NCBI RefSeq assembly: GCF_000189635.1
Contig: NW_002476570.1
Coordinates: 310,001-374,000, forward strand
Length of the DNA stretch: 64,000 nucleotides
Direction: 5' to 3'
Source: Tetrahymena thermophila SB210
Taxonomy: Eukaryota > Ciliophora > Oligohymenophorea > Hymenostomatida > Tetrahymenidae
In this document: piece after piece, positions 1-12,253 of the stretch
Position numbering within the stretch: the first letter of the stretch is position 1
How the letters are laid out: each line of letters begins with the position of its first letter
Made by a program: the position numbers and the translations under genes
Notes under the pieces: generated by a model
Databases searched by the model: none
What the model saw: only the letters and a program-made list of their open reading frames with translations
Told to the model about the DNA's origin: nothing

Positions 1-255
1 ATATTTATTTATAAATAACATTATTGAAAATAAAAATAATTTTCTTCTCCATTTTCTTTTACATTTTTTATATATAAAAAATTTAGATAAAATTGGTTAG
101 AAATTTACTTATTAAAGTTATAATTTAAATACTTATCAAAATCCTAATAATAATTAATTAATAACCAACAAAATCTAATTAAATAATCAGTACATACAAA
201 ATATATAAGTGGAAACATAAAATTTCAAGACTTTATAAATTAAATAATAAAAAAA
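1..255. repeat. Left copy of a ~250 bp direct repeat bracketing the gene array
   Basis: This stretch matches 31288-31523 at roughly 85-90% by eye, including the run that ends in GGAAACATAAAATTTCAAG and the A/T tract before an ATG. In the right copy the similarity runs up to the start codon of an LRR-like gene. Here it stops at the equivalent ATG (about 255) and no LRR coding sequence follows. It therefore looks like a duplicated upstream region that lost its gene. It may begin before the window. Confidence 0.75.
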
Positions 256-358
256 TGTATTACTAAATTTTTTTTAATGGAACCCATATGCATCTATGTT
301 AAAAGCTAAGGGACCACAAAATTTATATTAATAATATATATGATTAACAGTGTCCTAA

Positions 359-473
359 TTAGGGGGGGGGGTTTTTCGGCCCAATCGGCTAAACTAAAAG
401 TTTAGCCGATAGTTTTGAATGGAAATTTTTCATTCAAAATGAATGGGTCCCTGCTGTGACCCCCCCCCCCTAA
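359..473. mobile_element. Small MITE-like palindromic element with G10/C11 ends
   Basis: The ends are an inverted repeat: TTA plus ten G at 359-371 and eleven C plus TAA at 460-473. Inside are two further hairpins: a perfect 12-bp arm pair ATCGGCTAAACT / AGTTTAGCCGAT and a 9-bp pair TTTTGAATG / CATTCAAAA. The element is far more GC-rich than anything nearby and has no reading frame. It is about 115 bp and its target duplication is not clear. Homology with the spacers of genes B and C begins just after its right end, so it sits at the left edge of the array. A non-autonomous DNA transposon is the best guess; a structured regulatory or chromatin element is the alternative. Confidence 0.6.
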
Positions 474-1925
474 ATTTAATCAATCAAAAGATCCCCTAGC
501 TGATTAGTAAAGGTAATTTATTTTTAGTTACTCATTTTTTTAATAAAATATATTAAACTAAAAAAATTAGATCTGATAAACCCAATTTTAAGTAACAATT
601 AAAACTCAAGAAATCCATATTTGGTAAGAAGATAATATGCTTTTTCAATTAAAGAATGAGTTATAATTGATATATTAGCATTTAAATTATGTTAAATTTC
701 ATTTATGTTTTAATTTATATTTACGAAAAGAAAAAATATATCAAATAAGCACTTGTGTTTTAAATTTAATTACTTAATTTATTATATAAATGGCTGATTT
801 TTTAATTGTAAAATATGAATTTATATTTTTATCATTTTCAAGTTATAAATTTAGTATTTAAGAATTTAATAGTTAAATTAATAAATGCAAAATTCGTTTA
901 TTTTAATAATTTTCACCTTTTTATTAATTTCGTAAAGATAAAAATTAAAATAAATCTTAATAATACTTCTTAAAGCTTCAATAATGATAAATTGTTAGTT
1001 TAAAATATATTCGAAAAAAATCTAAAACAAAAAAAGAAATTTTAAAATAATTAATTTCAATAAAAAATAATATTATTCAATAATTCAAATTTAAGTGATA
1101 ATAATAAAAATATTAACTTAATTATTTTTTTCATAATTTATTTGCAAATAGAATATTTTATTGTTATTCATTATTATTATTAATTTTTTTTTCTTTCTTG
1201 ATTTTCCAAAATAATCTATCCTTAGCTTATTTAAATTATAAAATACGTATTTTATTTGATTATATTATGTTTATTTTTTAGCATTAACAATTGATATCCG
1301 TATATTTAACAACAATATAAATTAAATAATTAGATATATATAAAAGAATACTGCTCTAATAATTTACTCATTCATTTAATTGTCAAATTTAGACTTTATA
1401 ATCTTTTTTTCCACTAACTCATACTATAAATTGTGTAATTAAATGGGGGGAAATATTATGTAAGTAAATCACATTAGAAGATTACTATAAATTAAACAAT
1501 TCTATGGCCGAGCTTCAATTTGCTTTTATTTAAGATTAGGTATGTTATGATCTAAAGATTAATTAGATTATTTTTATAATTTTATGAGATAAATGTAAAG
1601 TTATTTTTTATTACAATTACCTCTCTAAAAATTTAAAATCAGGCTAAAAGACTTCATTTTGTTATTTTAAAATGAGTTTATATTATTTTCTAATGAAAAA
1701 CTTTTTAATTTGAGGAAAAAAAATATATTTTTATATTTAAATAAATATAACCATTTGAGTTGAAATAGAATCGTAAATTTTTTTAAAAATAACTAAATTT
1801 GTTGCAATTAATTCAATGATATAATTCCACTTTTGAAAATCAAAAAAAATTTGATTTCTGATTTGCAAAAATAATAAAAAATAAAAAAACAATTCAAGAA
1901 GAAATTTATTTAGAATTGCTTTAAA
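474..1925. other. Upstream spacer of array gene A
   Basis: This AT-rich non-coding spacer is homologous to the spacers before genes B and C. It opens with a well conserved GC-relative patch (CCCCTAGCTGATTAGTAAAGG, also at about 7070 and 13030). It contains a second conserved patch, a G-run followed by AAATATTA, about 480 bp before the start codon that recurs before every array gene (about 1444, 8091, 13989, 20404, 25380). That recurrence makes it the best candidate for a shared promoter region. No gene is seen. Confidence 0.6.
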
Positions 1926-4900
1926 ATGAATAAAATTTTAATCTTCTCCATAGTTTTAAATTTGCTATTATAATAGACATTTACTTTATAATACATATAA
2001 TCTAGTTCTTCTTAGTCTGATATAATTGAATTCGCTCGTTACAATTCTACTAATTATTGTGATTAAGTTGACTAAACTGCTAATTTATCCAAAACCTTTT
2101 CCTAATAATTCAATAGTGTTCCTTAAATTTTTATTGGAATTCTCTTCTTTGATTTAGATACGACAACTTAAAGAATTGCCTTCAATTTTACAGTAAAAAG
2201 TGTTAATTAAAATCAACTCTCTATTCAATTAAATAAATATGGAGTTACATGCATATTTGGAATCAAAATATCATACTTTGCTACAGTAGATCAAGATGTT
2301 TAAATATAAAATTATATTCTTATGTTTAATTAGCTTGCTGATATTTAAACATAAAACAATAAGTAATATTAATTTATAATTCCATAGAAATTAGGTTATT
2401 AAAGAGGAGTTTAATGTGCAATAACAGGATTTGATTCAATTTACTAAATTCCACCAAGTAGCGATGCTTCTTATTCAGATCGAAACTTATCTACTACAAC
2501 ATAAGTTGATACATCAAACAACTTTTACTATATTTAAATACAAGCTTCTGATTTATCTGTAAATCTTTAAAAAATTTATATAAATTGCATAGAATATTAT
2601 ATCGGGTAAGCAGGAGATTATTCAATGATTCATAACATTTAATAAGAATAAACAACATCATAAATCACAACAAATTAAAATTTTTAAATAAATCTTGATT
2701 CGTCTTTTACAGGAAATACAATCACATCATTTTTAGGACTCTAATAATTTGACTTGTCCTAAAATTAAGCTTTAAGATTAGAATATCAAAACTTCAATTT
2801 TTAAAGTAAATAATAATCATTTTAAGTAATTACATGGGCTTCGAGCATTATATATTCTTCAACAGCTTTATTCTTTTAACATTAAATGATAGACTGCAAA
2901 TCTAGCTCTTATTAAATAAACTCAAGCGATTTAAAATAATGTGTTTCAAGGTGTTAAGATGGTTAATATCCAGCTAACTTTCAAACTACTTAAGTGTGTT
3001 CTCCTTGTAATCCAATTTGTAAAACTTGCTCAAGTTTAAATGTATGTACTTCTTGCTAATCAAATTAATTTGTAGATTCCTCTACTTAGTCCTGTAGCAA
3101 CTGCGATACAAACTGCTTAACTTGTTAAAATTCTTCTACATAATGCTTAAGTTGTCCTTAAGGTTGGTTTCTTTACAATTAAAAGTGTTATTCAATTCAA
3201 CCATAAGGCACTTATTGCGATCAAAATAAAATATGCTAAGATTGTTAAAGATCTTACTAATGCAATTTTTGTGATAATACATTATAAATTTGCATTAGTT
3301 GTATTAATTAAAGTTTATATTTTTTAAATGGAGTTTGTTCTAATATATAGCCACCAAACACATATTGCAATTTATAAAATATATGCCAAAAATGTCCAGA
3401 CTCATGTAATGGATGCGATTTAAATTTAAATTGTACATAGTGCGCAAATCTATAAAATTACTTTTATTTTGGAAAGTGTCTTTAGTAATAACCACAAAAT
3501 ACCTATTGTAGTGTAAATTTTGGTTTTTAAAAATTTTGCTAAAACTGTCATCCTGCTTGTAGTTAATGTTTTGGATAATAATTAGATCAATGTTCGACTT
3601 GCTAGTAGGGATATTAATTAGTTGGTTCTTCTTGTTTTTGTTAACAAGGATATGGTTATAGTACTGTTTCTTAATAATGTGAAGCTTGCTAAATTAGTGG
3701 ATGTATTCAATGTAGTAAGAGTTTAAACTAATGTGAAATGTGTTAAGCTTAATTTTTATTAGACTAAGCATCAGGTAAATGCTACTGCTCTAACCCTTAA
3801 TAGTATTATTCAACTGAATTATAATCATGCTTTTAAAATAATATTCATTTCTGTAAAGTCTCATCCAAATTTTAAAATACTTGTGAATAATGTCAAGATG
3901 GATATTACAATTATAATAAATTACTTTGTAGCTATTGTGGAAAATCGAAATACACAGACTCCTAAAATTAATGCAATAATGACTGCTAACCTTAGTGTAT
4001 AATATGCTCAAATAAATCAACATGCCTTCTCTTTTAAGATGAAGTAAATTCTAATACTAATGGAAATTTACCAATTAATCCAAACTAAAATATTTGCCAT
4101 TATAGTTGTGGTTTGTGCAACGGAAGTGGGTAATCAAATTGCCTAACTTGTAGCTCATAAACAAGAGTTTATGATATCTAATAGCAAACATGTAATTGTA
4201 AAAGTGGTAGATTAGATAAAGGGGATGCTGAATGTTAGGCAGCTTTTGACTTTTAATAAAACTACATATAGATATTATAAACTATCTTTATAACATTTTT
4301 AATAACCTAATCTTCCTTAGTGTTTTCCAATTAATTTAGGAAAGCAAATTTGAATTTTTATTTAATACAATAATTAATTTTTATAAGTTATGATAATACA
4401 TTAAATACTTCACTAAACTATGCTTAAACGATGAAATAATTTTAATATTTAAGTTTGGTTACTTTTATACCTATTTCATTAGTTAATGAAAGCAATTCAT
4501 AAATTACTTAAAAATGCAATTAAATAGTAATTTTATTAATATTTTAGGTTGCAGTTCTTTCAGCCTTTTTTATCTAAAATTTTTTGAAATATGAAAAACT
4601 AAAGTACTTTAACAAAGAAATACTGTTTAGCTGTAATAGATTAACATCCACCATGAATATAGCATTAATTCTTTAGCTATTAATAAAAGAAATTAAAGAT
4701 ATTTATAAATCAACACTTGTTTTGCTCATAATAGCATCATTATTTTAGCTAATTTTATAAATATTGGTTTTTAGAAAAATATATTTGGATTATAAAGCCA
4801 ATTTTTAAATTACGTCACCACAAAATAATACATTTAATTTATCTTTGATATTTAAATATCCATATATCTCATTTTAAACCAGAGAGTAATATCTTATTTT

Positions 4901-5438
4901 AAATGCTATCTTAGAAGTAAAAAGAATGATAAATGGTTTAGTGTTTGCATTTTTCAGTTAAAATGGATATGAATATTAAGTACTCAGTGGTATTTCTCTA
5001 TTCATAATAATTATAATCATATACTTAAAACCTTTTAATAGCTTATTAGCCAATCTAGAAGCCATAGTTATAGAATTTCTAATCTCTTCTTGCTTCGTTC
5101 TTCATTCATTTTACAGTAAAAATATATTTTAAAATAATGATGCTTCTTACCTTCTATGTATAATGATTACAATAACCGTAATCTAATTATTTGCTATTAT
5201 TTAATGTGCAATTTAAGTTTTCTTTTTCATTTATTAAAAAATAAAATCATGTAAATCTAAATCATCTAATTCAACTACAATCGAGCTCCTTCCTTAATAT
5301 ATTTAAAAAGGTAAAGTAATTGTATTTAAATTTAAGATTAAATAATTTTTTTTAGATAAAATAGATAATATTCTTGCTTCTAAAATGTTTAATTACAAAG
5401 TATTTAGAGTAAAAAATAATAACAAAGTTTAAATATGA
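1926..5438 (+). CDS. Array gene A: H-type-lectin/Cys-rich multi-pass membrane protein
   Basis: Two exons, 1926-5310 and 5356-5438, with a 45-bp phase-1 intron, give 1155 aa ending at TGA. Residues 1-22 are a signal peptide. About 45-125 is an H-type-lectin-like module (VPQIFIGI, FNFTVKSV, then ISYFA), and a second similar module lies near 255-330. About 338-770 is cysteine-rich, with dozens of CxxC-type pairs in furin/growth-factor-receptor style. From about 778 to 1090 there are roughly six to eight hydrophobic segments, then a short basic tail. The family is known in ciliates as large putative surface membrane proteins; ligand and function are unknown. A role in sugar or cell-surface recognition is inferred only from the lectin modules. 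The start is the first ATG before the signal peptide and is shared by the paralogues. An antisense frame over the Cys-rich part is a shadow. Confidence 0.9.
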
Positions 5439-8400
5439 TACATAAAATTCATAAAATGAACTTCAAGACCTAAAAAAAATATATTAATTATGTTTATAAT
5501 TTATTTATTGCAAATACTACTTTTCTTTGTTTCTTACTACTATTTAAATTGGCAGTTAATTGTGAAAAATTATTTAAGTGAATTATATCAAAATATAATA
5601 AAAATTTAGTTGCCTATTATTAATACTATTTTAGATTGAAAAAAGATATTTTGAATTTCTTGTTACTGATAATTAAACATTTGAAAGCTAAAAATAATTT
5701 TTGTCTTGATTAAGAACTCTTAATTAGTTTATTTATAACATAAGCTAAATTAACTCAAGAAGATAGTTAAATAAATGAATATGAATAAAATATTTTTTAA
5801 ATAAACTAGCTTAAATCATAAAAAATCAAATTTTTATAGATTCTAACATGACAAAAACTGATTTCTTAAAATAGATTTAGTAAATAAAACTAAATACACA
5901 AGTAAATAAATTTGTTACAGATAAACATTTTTTTGATTAAAATATTCTACTCAAATTAATAATTTATATAATTTATAAATACTACAGATTAGATTACTTT
6001 ATCAAGTAAAATAATCTATCCTTTGATAGAATAAAAGATACTTTAAATTTTTTTTAACCATAAGAAATTGACATAGTTTTTTAGTTTTTATTTCATCAAC
6101 TTTTACATCTTTTAAAAAAATAAATTTTTTTCAATAAATCTAATCTAGTTGATATCAATTTATGATATAAAATTTATGCAATTACTTAGTTTTAAATAAA
6201 TTAAGTATAATTTTTAGCTTTAATTACATTTAATAAGAATAAAAATTTTTAGTTAACATCATAAGATTAATACCAGTATAGATAATCTATCAAAACAATA
6301 TTTTCTTTAATTACATAAGCAATAAATAATACAGCTAATTACTTAGTCTATAATTCTAATAATTTACTTCTTCTAGAACTTTTTTAAATTCAAAATATAC
6401 AATATTTAAATAACTAAATAGTTTTATTTTATTGTAACAATTTAACTTTAACAATCAATATGTCACTTTTATTTTATCTTTGAATGTTTCAATAGAATTT
6501 TTAAAAATGAAGAATTAAAAAGATTTGGAGATATAATTGAAAAAAGAAATACCTATTATATATATTATCTATTTCAAATTTATTTTATACAACTAATAAT
6601 TTCTTAAAATGTATTTTTAATCATATTTATTTTAAAGTAGTAAGTAAAATTGATAAAAAAATTAAATTTTCTTATTAAATTCACATCATTTTTTTTAATG
6701 AATATTTAGATGTAATATCAATATTTTTAATTCTTATTTTTCTATATAAATATTATGAAAAAATAAAATAAAAATATGCTCAAAAAACTTTGAAGCTACA
6801 AATATTAATATGATATCTCAAAAATATTTGAACATATAACTGAAAAAAGAAAAACCTAATATATATATTATCTCTCAAAAATCTATTTTTTATAATAAAT
6901 ATTTTCTAAAAATGTATTTATATTGATTTAATCTGCTGTCATTTTAATAGTATATTTCTTTCAAATCATAATATCGATTTAATGCTTTTTAAATATAATC
7001 CATGTAATAAAAAACAATATAAATCATTACCAAATAATATAAATAAAATGCCAAATTTAATCAATCAAAGGATCCCCTAGCTGATTAGTAAAGGTAATTA
7101 ATTTATTTTTTGTTACTCATTTTTTTATTTAAATTTATTAAATAAAAAAAACTCAATATGATAACTCAATTTTAAGTTACAATTAAAACTCAAGAAATCC
7201 ATATTTGATAAAAAGATAATATGCTTTTTCAAGTAAAAGAATGGGTTTTATTGATATATTAACATTTAAATTGTGTAAATTTCATTTATGTTTTAATTTA
7301 ATTTATATTTACAAAAAAAAAATAAGATTTTATTGTTTATTTTTTTATATTAAATTTTCAATTTCAAACAAGCACTTGTGTTTTAAAAGTTAATTGTTTA
7401 ATTTATTATATCAATGGCTCATTTTTTAATTTCTAAAAATATGAATTTATATTTTTATCATTTTAAAATTTTTATTTTTGTGTTTAGAATTTAATAGTTA
7501 ACTTAATAAATGTAAAAATATTTTATTTTTATAAATTTAGCCATTTTATTAATTTTGTAAAGTTAAAAATTAAAAAAATATTAATAATATTTTCTTAAAG
7601 CTTCAACAATATATTGTTAATTTAAAATATTCTCGAAAGGAATCTAAAATAATAAAAAAAAGTATTAAAATAATTAATTTCTGAAATGATAGAAAATAGT
7701 GTTATTCAATAATGCAAATTAAAAATAAAAATCTTTTTAAAGGTATTAATAAAAATATTATCCTAATTATTTTAAATTTATTTTCCAAACAGAATATTTT
7801 ATAGTTATTCATTCATTATTTGTAAAATTATTTTTTATATCTTGATTTTCTAAAATATATTTGTCTTAACTTATTTATATCATAAAATAAAAATTTTATT
7901 CAATGATATTATGTTAATTATCTTTAGTATGAATGATTTATTTCTGTATATGTAACAACAATGTAAATTAAATTAAATAATTAGATATCTTTTAAAGATT
8001 ACTCTGTTTTAATAACTTTCTCCTTCATTTAATTATCAAATCTAATTTTTTTTTTTCCGATAACTCATTTTATAAATTTTATTTAATTAAAGGGGGAAAA
8101 TATTAGGCAAGTAAATCTTAGAAGCTTACAATAAATTAAATAATACTATCGTCCAATTTCAATTTACTTTTATTCAAGATTATGTAAATTATAATGTAAG
8201 GAGTTAATTAGATTTTATTAATAATTTTTTGAGACAAAAAATCAAACATATTAAGTTATTTTTTATTAACAATAAATACTTCTCTAAAAAAAAGAAACTT
8301 CATATTATTTTTTTTTAAATGAGTTTATTTTTTATTCATATGGAAAGTTTTTTAATTTGAGGAAATATATATATAGGATCTTACCTTCATTTGGGGGTAC

Positions 8401-8738
8401 TGATTTTATAGAATATATAGCAAGATGCCATTCAAAAATATGCAAAAGGATAGAAAAATAAAGATAATAATTTACTGCAAAAATTCAAAGTTAGAACTGT
8501 ATATATTATTTTTTTAAAATAAAAATAGCCAGTCACTTGAATTGAAATAGTAACATATTTTTTTTAAAGAATAATTAGATTTGTTACAACTAATTCAATG
8601 ATATTATAGCACTTTTGAAAATCAATTATATTAAAATTAATTGAGTTAATTTCTTAAAGAAATTTGATTTCTGATTTACAAAATAAAAAGAAATAAAATA
8701 ATAATTCAAAAAAAAAATTTATTTAGAATTGCTTTAAA
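5439..8738. other. Spacer between array genes A and B
   Basis: This 3.3 kb spacer is AT-rich and non-coding. Its first kilobase matches the sequence after genes C, D and E, including a conserved run at about 5650-5830. A ~310 bp repeat family lies at about 6480-6890. From about 6940 onwards it matches the upstream spacers of A and C. A short element beginning TATAGCAAGATGCCATTC lies at 8416 and recurs at 12530. No gene is seen. Confidence 0.7.
6480..6890. repeat. ~310 bp spacer repeat, about 1.3 units
   Basis: A unit carrying a gap-tolerant core (AGATATAATTGAAAAAAG, then AATACCTATTATATATATTATCT) is followed about 305 bp later by a related core near 6815-6875. The same units occur, about two and a half in a row, at 30531-31287. 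Edges are approximate because everything here is AT-rich. Nothing suggests a protein or RNA product. Confidence 0.6.
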
Positions 8739-11700
8739 ATGAAGAAAATTTTAATCTTATCAATAATTTTAAATTTACTATTATAATAGACATTCACTTA
8801 AAAATACATATAATCTAGTTCTTCTTAGTCTGGTTTAATAGAATTCGCTCATTACTATGGTACTACTTATTGTGATTAAGTTGACTAAACTGCTTATTTA
8901 TCCAATAACTTTTCTTAATAATTCAATAGTGTTCCTTAAATTTTTGTTGGAATTATCTTCTTTGATTTAGATACAACTACTTTAAGAAATGCCTTCCGTT
9001 TTACAGTAAAGAGTGTTGATTAAAATCAAGTCTCTATTTAATTAAATAAATATGGACTAACATGTATATTTGGAATCTAAATATAATACTTTGCAATAGT
9101 AGATCAAGATGTTTAAATATAAAATTATATTCTTACGTTTAATTAGCTCTCTGATATTTAAACATAAACCAATAAGTAATATTAATTTAAAATTCCATAG
9201 AAATTAGGCTATTAAAGAGGAGTTTAATGTGCAATAACAGGATTTGACTCAACTTACTAAACTCCACCAGATATTGATGTTTCTTATTCACATCGAAACT
9301 TATCTACAACAACATAAGTTGATTCATCAAACAACTTTTACTAAATATAAATACAAGCTGTTGATTTATCAGTAAATCTTAAAATAATTTATATAAATTG
9401 CATAGAATATTATATCGGGTAAGCAGGAGATTACTCAATGATAAATAACATTTAATAAGTGTAAACAACATAATAAATCACTACAAATTAAAATTTTTAA
9501 ATAAATCTTGATTCTTCTTTTACAGGAAATACAATCACATCATATTTAGGACTCTAATAATTTGACATGTCTTAAAAATATGCTTTAAGATTTGAATATC
9601 AAAACTTTAATTTTTAAAGTAATTAATAATCATTTTAAGTAAAAACATGGGGTACAAGTATTTTATATTCTTCAACAGCTCTATTCTTTTAACATTAAAT
9701 GATAGACTGCTTTTCTAGCTTAAGTTTAATAAATTCAAATGATTTAAAATAATGTGTTTCAAAGTGTTAAGATGGTTAATATGCAGCTAACTTTTAAACT
9801 ACTTAAGTGTGTTCTCCTTGCAATCCAGTTTGTAAAACTTGCTCAAGTTTAAATGTATGTACTTCTTGCTAATCAAATTAATTTGTAGATCCCTCTACTT
9901 AGTCCTGTAGCAGCTGTGATACAAACTGCTTAACTTGTTAAAATTCTTCTACATAATGCTTAAGTTGTCCTTAAGGTTTGTTTCTTTACAATTAAAAGTG
10001 TTATTCAATTCAACCATAAGGCACTTATTGCGATCAAAATAAAATATGCTAAGATTGTTAAAGATCTTACTAATGCAATTTTTGTGATAATACATTATAA
10101 ATTTGCATTAGTTGTATTAATTAAAGTTTATATTTTTTAAATGGAGTTTGTTCTAATATATAGCCACCAAACACATACTGCAATTTATAAAAGATATGCC
10201 AAAAATGTCCAGACTCATGTAATGGATGCGATTTAAATTTAAATTGTACATAGTGTGCAAATCCATAAAATTACTTTTATTTTGGAAAGTGTCTTTAGTA
10301 ATAACCTTAAAATACCTATTGTAGTGTAAATTTTGGTATTTAAAAATTTTGCTAAAACTGTCATCCTGCTTGTAGTTAATGTTTCGGATAATAATTAGAT
10401 CAATGTTCGGTTTGTTAGTAGGGATATTAATTAGTTGGTTCATCTTGTCTTTGTTAACAAGGATATGGTTATAGTACTGTTTCTTAATAATGTGAAGCTT
10501 GCTAAGTTAGTGGATGTATTCAATGTAGTTTGAGTTTAAACTAGTGTGAAGTATGTTAAGAGTAATTTTTATTAGACTAAACAACAGGTAAATGTTACTG
10601 CTCAAACCCTTAATAGTATTATTCAACTGAATTATAATAATGCTTTTAAAATAATATTCATTTCTGTAAAGTCTCATCCAAGTTTTAAAATACTTGTGAA
10701 TAATGTCTAGATGGATATTACAATTTTAATAAATTGCTTTGTAGCTATTGTGGAAAATCGAAATATACAGACTCCCAAAATTAATGTAATAATGACTGCT
10801 AACCTTAATGTATAATATGCTCAAATAAATCAACATGCCTTCTCTTTTAAGATGAAGTAAATTCTAATACTAATGGAAATTTGCCAATCAATCCAAACTA
10901 AAATATTTGCCATTATAGCTGTGGTTTGTGCAATGGAAGTGAGCAATCTAATTGTCTAACTTGTAGCTCATAAACAAGAATTTATGATATCTAATAGCAA
11001 ACATGTAATTGTAAAAGTGGTAGATTAGATAATGGAGATGCTGAATGTTAGGCAGCTTTTGATTTTTAATAAAACTATCTTTGGATATTATAAACTATCT
11101 TTGTAACATTTTTAATCACCTAATCTTCATTAGTATTTTCCAGTGAATTTAGGAAAGCAAACTTGAATTTTTATTTAATACAATAATTAATTTTTATAAG
11201 TTATGATAATACATTAAATACTTCACTAAGCTATACATAAACAATGAAATAATTCTAATATTTAAGTTTGGTTACTTTTATACCTATTTCATTAGTTAAT
11301 GAAAGCAATTCATAAATTACTTAATAATGCAATTAAATAGTAATTTGGTTAATATTTTAGGTTACAGTTCTTTCGGCCTTTTTTATATCAAACTTTTTGA
11401 AATATGAGAAACTCAAGAACTTTGACAAAGAAATACTGTTTAGCTGCAATAGATTAACATCCACTATGAATATAGCATTAATTCTTTAGCTATTAATAAA
11501 AGAAATAAATGATATTTATAAATCAACACTTGTTTTGCTCATATTAGCATCATTAATTTAGCTAATTCTATTAATAATTGTGTTTCGAAAAATATATTAA
11601 GATTATAAAGGTGATTTTTTATTTAGATCACAATAATAAAATACATAGTAATTAAATTTGATATTTAAATATCCATATATTTCATTTTAAATTAGAAAGC

Positions 11701-12253
11701 AATATCTTATTTTAAATGCTATCTTAGAAGTAAAAAGAATCACAAATGGTTTAGTGTTCGCATTCTTCAGTTAAAATGGATATGAATATTAAATATTCAG
11801 TGGTATTTCTCTATTCATAATAATTATAATCATATACTTAAAACCTTTTAAAAGCTTATTAGCCAATCTAGAAGCCATAATTATAGAATTTCTAATATCT
11901 TCTTGCTTTATTCTTCATTAATATTACAGTAAAAATATATATTAAAATAACGATACTCTTTACCTTCTTGTCATAATGATTACAATAATCGTTATCTAAT
12001 TATTTGCTATTATTTAAAGCACAATTTAAGTTATCTTTTATATTTATTAAAAAATAAAATATCATAAATCTAAGCCATCTAACTCAAATACAATCGAGCT
12101 CCTTCCTTAATATATTTAAAAAGGTAAAATAATTGTATTTAAATTTAATATTAAATAATGTTTTTTTTAGATAAAATAGATAATATTCTTGCTTCTAAAA
12201 TGTTTTATTACAAAGTATTTAGAATAAAAAATAATAATAGAGATTAAATATGA
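8739..12253 (+). CDS. Array gene B: H-type-lectin/Cys-rich multi-pass membrane protein
   Basis: Exons 8739-12123 and 12171-12253 with a 47-bp phase-1 intron encode 1155 aa, the same length as A, C and D. Architecture is the same: signal peptide, lectin-like modules, Cys-rich repeats, multi-pass C-terminus. I read the frame through without an internal TGA, so the gene looks intact. Differences from A concentrate in the N-terminal third (for example FAHYYGTTYCDQ against FARYNSTNYCDQ, and WGTSILY against WASSIIY), while the Cys-rich part is nearly the same. The 3' flank is shorter than that of A, C, D and E and lacks most of the shared downstream kilobase. Function is unknown beyond surface recognition by inference. 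Confidence 0.9.

Noticed and set aside
362-371. G-run as a telomere-like repeat (ciliate GGGGTT)
   Set aside because: It is a single homopolymer run paired with a C-run in an inverted element; no tandem GGGGTT units are present.
3790-4023. Minus-strand frames over the Cys-rich parts of the array genes (also 10153-10443 and 27137-27370)
   Set aside because: They lie antisense to strongly supported genes, show no domain content, and recur only because the sense genes are paralogous.
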